Below, in pieces: positions 1 to 6,184 of a DNA stretch of 7,960 nucleotides (positions within the stretch are counted from its first letter, which is position 1; each line of letters begins with the position of its first letter). The DNA comes from an uncultured Bifidobacterium sp. (GTDB lineage Bacteria > Actinomycetota > Actinomycetes > Actinomycetales > Bifidobacteriaceae). The stretch is taken from the NCBI GenBank assembly GCA_937874315.1, contig CALNAE010000245.1:1-7960 (forward strand), written 5' to 3'. The position numbers were made by a program, and so were the translations under genes. A model generated the notes under the pieces. That model saw only the letters and a program-made list of their open reading frames with translations. It was not told the DNA's origin and did no database searches.

Positions 1-241
1 CTCCATTCTCGTCGCGGACGGCGCGACGTTGAATACCCCGATGCTCGTCACAATCCTCTCCCTGCTGAACAAGGCGCTGTACCTGGGCGGCGTCGTCCTG
101 ATCGTGTTCGGCGGCGTCACAGTGGGCACGAATCTCAAGGATCACAACGGTCCGGCGATCACGGGCGGCATCCTGCAGATCGGCGGCGGCGCGCTGGTCG
201 TCGCCTGCGGCGTGCTGATGAGCACCATCAACCTGTCCTGA
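1..241 (+). CDS. Small two-helix membrane protein, Maff2/VirB2-like (5' partial)
   Basis: This is the 3' end of a small integral membrane protein; the frame is open to the left edge (first full codon at 2), with 79 residues visible. There are two hydrophobic helices, around LGGVVLIVFGGVTVG and GGILQIGGGALVVACGVLM. They are separated by a short polar loop containing KDHNGPAITGG. The loop plus the glycine-rich second helix resembles Maff2-family proteins of conjugative elements, which have a similar DNPGAK-type loop followed by a glycine-rich helix and sit in front of trbL/prgI/virB4. By position it may be the VirB2-like component, which is inference. In-frame TTG at 29 and ATG at 41 lack a Shine-Dalgarno sequence, so the true start is probably outside the window. 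The stop (239-241) lies 22 bp before the trbL-like gene. Confidence 0.62.
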   Translation, partial: SILVADGATLNTPMLVTILSLLNKALYLGGVVLIVFGGVTVGTNLKDHNGPAITGGILQIGGGALVVACGVLMSTINLS

Positions 242-250
242 GACTGCACG

Positions 251-258
251 AAGGAGGT
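251..258 (+). promoter_or_regulatory. Strong ribosome binding site of the trbL-like gene
   Basis: AAGGAGGT is a full match to the anti-Shine-Dalgarno core, with 5 nt to the ATG at 264. It fixes that start and is the strongest ribosome binding site seen in the window. Confidence 0.85.
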
Positions 259-263
259 ATGCC

Positions 264-1091
264 ATGGACTGGGTCAAGATCATGCTCAACGCTATCGGCG
301 GCGGCGTGGACTCCGGCATCCTGTCCACGATGAAGCAGTCGCCGGCCGATTTCAACTCGACCCTGTACGACCTGTCCGGCACGATCGCGTCGGACGTGGG
401 CAAGCCGCTCGCCTCGGCGGTCCTCTCCGTCGTGCTGGTCCTGCAACTCATCAACGCCGCCAACCGGGCCGAAGGCGACCGGCAGACCGGCGTGAAGCTG
501 ATCGGTATAACGATGATCCAATGCGCCGTCATTCTCGCGTTCGCGCAGAACGCGAGAATGATCCTGCAGACAATCAACGCCGTCGGCGACTGGGCCATGG
601 GCACGGTCGACGCGGCCACGTCCGTCTCGACGGGTGGGGGTGGCGGCAATCTGGGCGACATGATCGGCGACCAGCACCTCAACCCCCTGGACACCGGGCT
701 TTCGGTGATGCTGCTGCTCCTGCCGTTCCTGGTGAGTAAGGTCGCGGGCATCGTAGTCACGGTCGTGGTCTACCTGCGTTTCATCCAGCTTTACCTGATG
801 GCCGGCTTCGCATCGATGCCCGTCGCCTTCCTAGGCAACGAGCACACCCGGGCCTGGGGCATCGGGTACTTCAAACGGTACGCGGAGACCGTGTTCCAGA
901 CCGTAATACTGTTCCTGTCGGTCGCCTTCTACCAGCACCTGGACGTGAACCATCCGGGCAAACTCGCGGACGGGCAGGCGCTCAGCGGCTGGATCATCGA
1001 CAACTTCGGCCAGCTCATCCTGGCGAGCGTGCTGCTGATAGCCGTGGTCGCCCTGAGCAACAAGGTCGCCAAGGCGATATTCGGCGAATAG
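264..1091 (+). CDS. VirB6/TrbL-like polytopic conjugal transfer protein
   Basis: A 275-residue polytopic membrane protein, probably the VirB6/TrbL-type inner-membrane channel component of the T4SS. Hydrophobic segments lie near residues 47-67, 79-97, 145-180 (long enough for two helices), 204-226 and 250-268. A soluble Gly-rich loop (GGGGG at about 124-128) lies between the second and third. A conserved-looking stretch, FASMPVAFLGNEHTRAWGIGY followed by a YFKRYAETVFQ helix, matches the TrbL-like proteins of Gram-positive conjugative elements (AxxPixxA, W..G..F(L/I)K pattern). The start is fixed by the AAGGAGGT at 251. It is followed after 19 bp by the PrgI-like gene, and the Maff2-like/TrbL/PrgI/VirB4 order supports the call. 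A perfect 14-bp inverted repeat lies inside the gene at codons 89-100 (listed separately). Confidence 0.85.
   Translation: MDWVKIMLNAIGGGVDSGILSTMKQSPADFNSTLYDLSGTIASDVGKPLASAVLSVVLVLQLINAANRAEGDRQTGVKLIGITMIQCAVILAFAQNARMILQTINAVGDWAMGTVDAATSVSTGGGGGNLGDMIGDQHLNPLDTGLSVMLLLLPFLVSKVAGIVVTVVVYLRFIQLYLMAGFASMPVAFLGNEHTRAWGIGYFKRYAETVFQTVILFLSVAFYQHLDVNHPGKLADGQALSGWIIDNFGQLILASVLLIAVVALSNKVAKAIFGE
529..561. repeat. Perfect 14-bp inverted repeat with 5-nt loop inside the trbL-like gene
   Basis: Left arm TCATTCTCGCGTTC (529-542), loop GCGCA (543-547) and right arm GAACGCGAGAATGA (548-561) are exact reverse complements. In RNA the stem could gain one G-U pair (528/562). The arms encode the end of the second hydrophobic segment and the next residues (VILAF-AQ-NARMI). 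The left arm contains the gene's only ATT isoleucine codon and the right arm its only AGA arginine codon. No T-run follows, so a simple intrinsic terminator is not indicated. Candidate roles are an mRNA processing or pausing hairpin, or a dyad-symmetric protein binding site. Confidence 0.9.
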
Positions 1092-1110
1092 CCGAGAAGG
1101 AGAAGACATC

Positions 1111-1461
1111 ATGGCGCTGCAGATGCCGGTGTACAAGGAATTGAATTCGGTGGAGCCCAAGGTCATGGCGGGCATGACCTGGCGGCAGTGGGCCGCGGCG
1201 ACGGGCATGGCCGTGCTGGGCGGCGGCTCGTGGGCCGTGTGCTCCCTGCTGCTGCACCAGGACGACGTCGGGCAGATCATCGTGCTCGTGGTGTGCATCC
1301 CGTTCGCCGCATACGGGTGGTGGCGGCCCAAGGGCATGAAGCCCGAACGCTACCTGCCTTATTTGTGGCGCTGGTACGGGTCCGGACAGCGCAGGATCTA
1401 CCACGACGGGCACCCCGCGGGCGCGCAGTGCGCGAAGAAGCCGACGATCAGGGAACGATAG
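1111..1461 (+). CDS. prgI: PrgI family (VirB3-like) membrane protein
   Basis: A 116-residue protein matching the PrgI family, the VirB3-like small membrane partner of VirB4 in Gram-positive T4SSs. The N-terminus has the family pattern: a short MPVYKEL strand, then a Glu-Pro-Lys segment and a GMTWRQW stretch (about 21-27) entering the first membrane helix (about 28-48). A second helix (about 54-69) is followed by the GWWRPKGMKPERYLPYLWRW signature (about 69-88), with the Lys-Gly-Met and the Glu-Arg that typify the family. The C-terminal tail is basic and soluble. The ribosome binding site AGAAGGAG (1095-1102) lies 8 nt before the ATG. The gene sits 19 bp after the trbL-like gene and 18 bp before virB4, the expected neighbours; in several T4SSs VirB3 and VirB4 interact or are fused. 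Confidence 0.88.
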   Translation: MALQMPVYKELNSVEPKVMAGMTWRQWAAATGMAVLGGGSWAVCSLLLHQDDVGQIIVLVVCIPFAAYGWWRPKGMKPERYLPYLWRWYGSGQRRIYHDGHPAGAQCAKKPTIRER

Positions 1462-1479
1462 GAAGAAGGGACGAGAAGC

Positions 1480-3843
1480 ATGGCGAGGAAGACGAAGCGG
1501 ACCAGGAAGGCCGGGCGGAGCGAGGGGAGGGCGCGCAGGACGGCGAAGGATCCGAGCGTGAAGACGCTGATCCCGTATGACGCGATCCTGTCCAACGGCG
1601 TGGCCTACCTGGGCGGCGACGAATGGAGCGTCTCCCTGCTGATCTCGGATGTCAACTACCTGATCAGCACCGAGGATCATCAGATGGAGATCCTGAACAA
1701 ATGGGCCAAGTTCCTGGACATGTTCGATTCGACGGCCCGATTGCAGGTGCTGGTCCTCAACCGCATGCTCTCCAGTGCGCTGGTCGCCGACCAGCTTGCC
1801 CTGGAACCCAGGGGCGACGAGTTCGATCCGCTGCGCGAGGACTACGACCGGGTCGTGCGAGACAAGCTCATGACCATGAGCCGCAACACGGTCACCTCCA
1901 AGCTGGTAACCGTCACGGTCAGGGATCCGGACAAGGAGCGCGGGCTGCTGGCCGTGCAGCGGCTCGCGATGAGCGCGGAAAGCCAGCTCAACCAGATCGA
2001 CGGGTGCAAGGTCACCCGACTGGACAGGACGGCACGCCTGCGCATGATCAGCGCCGCATACCGGGGCGAGGCCGCCTTCGCGTTCCGCGAACGCCAGTTC
2101 GAGGACGAGAGGACCTCCACCAAGGACTACGTCGCGCCCTGGGCCATCGACCTGACCGATCCCAAGACGCTCAGGCTCGTGAATCAGAACGGCGACATCT
2201 GGCACAGGTCGCTGTGGATCCGCGACTACCCGCCCGAGCTGTCCGACCGGCTGGTCGGCAAGCTGACCGAATTGCGCGCCTCGATTGCGGTGAGCATCCA
2301 TTTCAGCCCGCATTCGCGTGGCGACGGCCTCGACCTGGTCAAACGGAAGGTCGCCGAGCTGGACATGCAGATCGTCACGGAGCGGAGGCGCAACATCAAG
2401 CAGCATCTACCGGCGGACGAGATATCCGCGGAGCTGGCGGACTCGAGGGATCAGGCGACCGCGCTGCGCGACGAGCTGCAGCATTCCAACCAGCATCTGA
2501 TCGACTCGATGTTGGTGATCGGTGTGAGCGCCGACAGCGAGGACGAGCTGGACGGGCACGTCAAGGACGTGCTGCAGATCTGCCGACAGGAGTCGTGCAC
2601 GGCCGAATCATTGAGCTACATGCAATTGGAGGGGTTGTCGGCCGAACTGCCGTTGGGCGTGAACCAGCTGCCCATGTCACGCACGCTGACCACGAGCAGC
2701 GCGGCCATCCTGATCCCGTTCACCACGCAGGAGGCGTTCGAGCCGACCGGCACCTGGTATGGGACAAACGCGCGCAGCGGGAACGCGCTGGCCGTCGACC
2801 GCACGCTGCTCATGAACCAGAACGGGTTCACGCTGGGCACCACCGGGTCGGGCAAATCCCAGGAGAACAAGCTCGAAATGCTCACCACGTTCCTCAAATC
2901 GAGTGACGACATGATCGTGGTGGATCCCGAGCACGAGTACACGCCGCTGTGCGAGGCGATCCATGGCACGGAGGTGGAGATCAGCGCGTCGAGCAGCCAG
3001 ATGCTCAACCCGATGGACATAGTCCTGGACAACGCGGGCGACGGCAGCCCTGTGCGCGCCAAGGCCGTCAGCGTGCTCTCGATGATCGGCGCGCTCATCG
3101 GCGGCACCGCCGGCCTTGAGCCGGCCGCCAAAGGACTGCTGGACCGGTGCATCATCGGCCTGTACGCGGAGATGCAGTCCGACCCGACCCGTCCGCAGCC
3201 GACGCTGCACGATCTGCGCGATCGCCTCCTCGCGTTGAACGAGCCGTTGGGCGAGCAGATCGCACTCGAACTCGAGATGTATACCGAAGGCAGCCTGTCG
3301 GGCTTCTCCGGGCACACGAACGTCGACCTGGACAACCGCTTCGTCAACTTCGACGTGAGCGGTCTGGACGGCGAGCTACGCACGTTCGGCATGATGGTTG
3401 TGCTGGACGCGGTGTGGAATCGCGTGCTGCGCAACCGGCAGGCGGGCAAGCGCACTTGGCTGTGGATCGACGAGTTCCACCGGTTCTTCGGCAACGAGTA
3501 CGCGGCGAAGCAGTTTCTGGACATATACAAGCGCGGACGCAAGTACGGGCTGGGCGTGACCGGCATCACGCAGAACATCGAGGAACTGCTCGATAACAAC
3601 GAGGCCAGACTCATGCTGTCCAACAGCGATTTCCTGGTGCTCATGAACCAGAACGCCTCGGATGCGGACACGCTTTCCGAGCTGATGCGCCTGAGCCCGG
3701 AGCAGCGCAGCTTCTTCACCGGCGTGAACGCCGGGCAGGGTCTGATCAAGGTCGGGTCCGCGTGGATTCCGTTCGACGGGCGCATGCCAGCCGATTCGAG
3801 CATCTACCGCATGTTCACCACCAAATTTGGGGAAAGCGCATGA
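1480..3843 (+). CDS. virB4: VirB4-family T4SS ATPase
   Basis: A 787-residue cytoplasmic ATPase that energises conjugative T4SS assembly and substrate transfer. Walker A is GTTGSGKS at residues 453-460. The VirB4-typical MIVVDPEHEY motif follows at 478-487. Walker B is WLWIDEFHRFF at 660-670, with D664 and E665 as the magnesium-binding and catalytic acids. The TGITQN sensor-like motif at 694-699 follows an RGRKYGLG segment, as in VirB4/TraE/TrbE proteins. The first about 440 residues form the VirB4 N-terminal region, and length is normal for the Gram-positive type. The first 28 residues hold 12 Lys/Arg, suggesting a membrane- or nucleic acid-facing tail. The start has a weak purine-rich ribosome binding site (GAAGAAGGG, 1462-1470). 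The stop TGA overlaps the ATG of the next gene (ATGA, 3840-3843), indicating translational coupling. All key ATPase residues are present. Confidence 0.97.
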   Translation: MARKTKRTRKAGRSEGRARRTAKDPSVKTLIPYDAILSNGVAYLGGDEWSVSLLISDVNYLISTEDHQMEILNKWAKFLDMFDSTARLQVLVLNRMLSSALVADQLALEPRGDEFDPLREDYDRVVRDKLMTMSRNTVTSKLVTVTVRDPDKERGLLAVQRLAMSAESQLNQIDGCKVTRLDRTARLRMISAAYRGEAAFAFRERQFEDERTSTKDYVAPWAIDLTDPKTLRLVNQNGDIWHRSLWIRDYPPELSDRLVGKLTELRASIAVSIHFSPHSRGDGLDLVKRKVAELDMQIVTERRRNIKQHLPADEISAELADSRDQATALRDELQHSNQHLIDSMLVIGVSADSEDELDGHVKDVLQICRQESCTAESLSYMQLEGLSAELPLGVNQLPMSRTLTTSSAAILIPFTTQEAFEPTGTWYGTNARSGNALAVDRTLLMNQNGFTLGTTGSGKSQENKLEMLTTFLKSSDDMIVVDPEHEYTPLCEAIHGTEVEISASSSQMLNPMDIVLDNAGDGSPVRAKAVSVLSMIGALIGGTAGLEPAAKGLLDRCIIGLYAEMQSDPTRPQPTLHDLRDRLLALNEPLGEQIALELEMYTEGSLSGFSGHTNVDLDNRFVNFDVSGLDGELRTFGMMVVLDAVWNRVLRNRQAGKRTWLWIDEFHRFFGNEYAAKQFLDIYKRGRKYGLGVTGITQNIEELLDNNEARLMLSNSDFLVLMNQNASDADTLSELMRLSPEQRSFFTGVNAGQGLIKVGSAWIPFDGRMPADSSIYRMFTTKFGESA

Positions 3844-5462
3844 TCCAGTCCATCGTCACGAACGGGGGAGACGCGTCCGACAGACTCGTCAGCCGCACGA
3901 CCCTCGCCCGCAGCGAGAGCCTGGCCAGCGACCACGCGTCGACCGGACTGACGACGACTGGCACACTGCGCATGCGCCCGGCCGCATCCGCATTGAGCAA
4001 GACCGTCAGGGCCGGTGCCCATGGCGTCAAGTCCATAGGACATAAGGGTCTGAAGGCGTCCGACCGGCTGCGCTCCACGATCCGGTCCCAGGGCGACATG
4101 GACCACGAGGACTTCTCCTCGCATGTTTCCGACATCACCTCGAAGACCCTGGAGCAGGCCGTGCGTAAGGGCGCGCCCAGGACATTGCGCGCGGGCGTCT
4201 CCGGCGTGAAAGGCACGGCGAAGGGCGGGGCGGCCGCCTATCGAGTCGGGGTACGCGCGGTCAACGGCACCAGGAGCATGTTCGCCAAGGCGAGGCACAC
4301 CGGAGCGGCGACGGCCAGGACGGCCCGGCGCGTCGCAGAGGCTTCCCGGCAGAGCGCGGCCGGAGCATTGCGCGCGGCAAGGATGGTCAACGCCGCCGTG
4401 AGGTTCATCGGCGCGAAGATCGGCGCGCTGCCCGCTTCGGCCGCCTCAATGCCACCCATGCTCATCATGGCGGTCGTCGCGATCGTGCTCGCCGTCATCG
4501 TGAGCATCCTGGCATGGATCCCCGGCATGGTCAGCGAATCGGACGGCTCGCTCACTAACGTGCCATCGCAGTACGTCGATGTCGTGATGCGCGCCGGCCA
4601 GGTGTGCGACACGGTCACCCCGCCGGCCATCGCCGCGCAGATCGAGCAGGAGTCCGGCTGGAACCCGCAGGCCCGGTCCGCCGCCGGCGCGCAGGGCATC
4701 GCCCAGTTCATGCCCGGCACCTGGGCCTCGAGAGGCAAGGACGGTGACGGCGACGGCCGGGCCGACATCATGAACCCGATCGACGCGATATGGAGCGAAG
4801 GCAACTACATGTGCGCTCTGGCCGGCCAACTGAAAAGCGCGCTGAACGCGGGCCGCGTGTCCGGAGACCTGCTTGACCTGACACTGGCGGCCTACAACGC
4901 GGGCATCGGCAACGTGTACGCCGCGCACGGCATCCCGCAGATCAGCGAGACGGTGACCTACGTGCGCTCCATCCGCACCCTCATGGCCAAGTACGCGAGC
5001 ACCGGCGGCCAGGGCGGCGGCACGAGCGTCGGGTCGCTCAAGCCGCCCCTGGTGATGAGCCCGGACGGCTACCACGTCGACGTGTCCGCGACCGGCACCA
5101 ACGAGGGAGCAGCGCCCAGCTACCAGCGTTTCCAATGCACCTGGTGGGCGGCGATCCGACGCGCCCAGATAGGCAGGCCCGTCGACCCGTACATGGGCAA
5201 CGGCGGCCAGTGGGGAGCGACCGCCGCGCGGCTCGGCTACCCGATGGGCGGCGGGCCCCGAGCCGGCGACGCCATCAGCTTCCATCCCGGGGTCCACGGC
5301 TCCGACCCGTTCTACGGGCATGTCGCGATCGTCGAGGAGGTCAAGTCCGACGGATCGATCGTGATCAGCCAGTCCGGCACCGGATGGATGGCCGTCGTGA
5401 TCGAGACCATCAGTAAACAGCAGCTCGACGCCATGGGTTCGGGCATCGACTTCATCCACTGA
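3840..5462 (+). CDS. VirB1-like bifunctional cell-wall hydrolase (SLT transglycosylase + CHAP)
   Basis: A 540-residue membrane-anchored peptidoglycan hydrolase that would open the wall for the T4SS channel. Residues 1-203 are basic and Ala/Gly/Lys/Arg-rich, probably cytoplasmic. A membrane helix lies at about 206-230. Residues about 245-385 are a soluble lytic transglycosylase fold: catalytic-type Glu E271 in EQESGWNP, GAQGIAQFMPGTW at 283-295, and AAYNAG at 350-355. A DGDGDGRAD loop at 301-309 resembles a Ca-binding loop. Residues about 425-535 are a CHAP (NlpC/P60-like amidase/endopeptidase) domain with Cys433 in QCTWWA and His494 in YGHVAIVEE. ATG 3840 is chosen because it forms the ATGA overlap with virB4 and has GGGGA upstream. 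An in-frame extension back to 3762 would lie inside virB4. The long basic pre-membrane region followed by a wall hydrolase matches the CD1108-type lysozyme proteins of Firmicutes conjugative transposons. Confidence 0.93.
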   Translation: MIQSIVTNGGDASDRLVSRTTLARSESLASDHASTGLTTTGTLRMRPAASALSKTVRAGAHGVKSIGHKGLKASDRLRSTIRSQGDMDHEDFSSHVSDITSKTLEQAVRKGAPRTLRAGVSGVKGTAKGGAAAYRVGVRAVNGTRSMFAKARHTGAATARTARRVAEASRQSAAGALRAARMVNAAVRFIGAKIGALPASAASMPPMLIMAVVAIVLAVIVSILAWIPGMVSESDGSLTNVPSQYVDVVMRAGQVCDTVTPPAIAAQIEQESGWNPQARSAAGAQGIAQFMPGTWASRGKDGDGDGRADIMNPIDAIWSEGNYMCALAGQLKSALNAGRVSGDLLDLTLAAYNAGIGNVYAAHGIPQISETVTYVRSIRTLMAKYASTGGQGGGTSVGSLKPPLVMSPDGYHVDVSATGTNEGAAPSYQRFQCTWWAAIRRAQIGRPVDPYMGNGGQWGATAARLGYPMGGGPRAGDAISFHPGVHGSDPFYGHVAIVEEVKSDGSIVISQSGTGWMAVVIETISKQQLDAMGSGIDFIH

Positions 5463-5486
5463 ACCAACCGCAAGGAGAACCATCCC

Positions 5487-6008
5487 ATGTCTCGCAAACA
5501 CCGAACAATGCTCGTCCTTCTCGCCATCGCCCTGACGACTGTCCTGATCGTGTTCGGCTGGGCCGGTCGTCATGCCATGGGCCGGACGTCGGGGGAGCCG
5601 ACGCCGAGCGTCGTCACAACGACGGTCGCCGCGAACCCGCGCCCGTCCAAGACCGATCCGACGCTCAGGACGCGGGACGTGCAGCGGCTGTGCGAACAGA
5701 CCGCGCCCAAGGTCGTCACCTCGTATGTGACCGATTCGCCGGACCGCAGCCGCCTGCTGGACGAGTACTTCACGGCGCAAGCCACGGGCAGGAACGTGCC
5801 CGTTTCGCACATCAAGCCGCAGCCGGCCAAACAGTTCGCCGGCGCGCTGAACGTCGAGCAGCCGCTAGGGCACGCGGTGTGCAGCGTGAACACCGGTCTG
5901 CAGTCGAGCCCGTGGATGCTCGAATTCGACTGGGAGGGAACTCTCGGCTGGCGTTGCACGTCGATACAAGGGCCCATCCAAGGCGCGTATGCGGATGGCC
6001 GGCTATGA
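5487..6008 (+). CDS. Bitopic conjugation protein, possible VirB8/TcpC-like scaffold
   Basis: A 173-residue protein with a short basic N-terminus (MSRKHR), one membrane helix (about 7-27), a Thr/Pro-rich linker (about 33-60) and an extracytoplasmic domain of about 105 residues. That domain starts with APKVVTSYVTDSPDRSRLLDEYFTAQAT (73-100). It ends with a strand pattern, WMLEFDWEGTLGWRCTSIQG. This helix-then-strands layout, with a final strand carrying a G-W residue pair, recalls NTF2-like folds of VirB8/TcpC proteins. The similarity is by pattern only, not by diagnostic residues. Three Cys (69, 132, 157) lie outside the membrane. The ribosome binding site AAGGAGAA (5472-5479) precedes the ATG by 7 nt. 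It follows the cell-wall hydrolase by 24 bp, and its stop overlaps the next start as ATGA (6005-6008). Coding status is secure; the VirB8-like role is inference from pattern and operon position. Confidence 0.75.
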   Translation: MSRKHRTMLVLLAIALTTVLIVFGWAGRHAMGRTSGEPTPSVVTTTVAANPRPSKTDPTLRTRDVQRLCEQTAPKVVTSYVTDSPDRSRLLDEYFTAQATGRNVPVSHIKPQPAKQFAGALNVEQPLGHAVCSVNTGLQSSPWMLEFDWEGTLGWRCTSIQGPIQGAYADGRL

Positions 6009-6184
6009 GCGGCAAGAACGATGATGCCGTGCTGTTCTCGGCCGAGACGAGGCTGCGGCGGGACGATGACGGCGTGCGCGTAGACATATGGGAGCCGTGC
6101 GGCGAAGCGTGGGAAGGCAAGCCGGAGCCTGACACGGTGCCGGCGTGGTGCCTGATGGGATGCAGGATGAGAGGACGGGGATGA
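6005..6184 (+). CDS. Unrecognised 59-residue Cys-containing protein
   Basis: A small soluble protein with no signal peptide or membrane helix, which I do not recognise. It is acidic in the first half (DD at 6-7, DDD at 20-22) and basic at the end (CRMRGRG). There are three Cys: C32 in EPCGEAWEG, and C49/C53 in a WCLMGC (CxxxC) pair, which could bind a metal or form disulfides. Real coding is supported by ATGA overlaps at both ends (6005-6008 with the VirB8-like gene, 6181-6184 with the LRV gene). The frame is filled exactly from one overlap to the other. The upstream sequence has no clear Shine-Dalgarno, so translation probably depends on coupling to the previous gene. The frame is open further upstream (to 5690), but that would lie inside the neighbour. 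Confidence 0.6.
   Translation: MSGKNDDAVLFSAETRLRRDDDGVRVDIWEPCGEAWEGKPEPDTVPAWCLMGCRMRGRG

Noticed and set aside
1015..2406. Long antisense open frame (463 codons) opposite the PrgI-like gene and virB4
   Set aside because: Composition is typical of a shadow of GC-rich coding sequence (many Arg, His, Gln, Val, Asp, no domain), and it lies opposite genes with clear family motifs.
3109..3125. GCCGGC / GCCGGC hairpin with 5-nt loop inside virB4
   Set aside because: Only 6 bp of a self-palindromic GC motif in GC-rich DNA; expected by chance and no unusual codons.
3762..3839. Earlier in-frame start for the wall hydrolase
   Set aside because: It would overlap virB4 by 82 bp in another frame, and the ATG at 3840 forms a classic ATGA coupling with GGGGA upstream.
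4446..5810. Long antisense open frame (454 codons) opposite the SLT-CHAP gene
   Set aside because: Same shadow pattern: low-complexity Arg/Ala/Gly/Asp/His content, no recognisable motif, and it is opposite catalytic motifs of a real enzyme.
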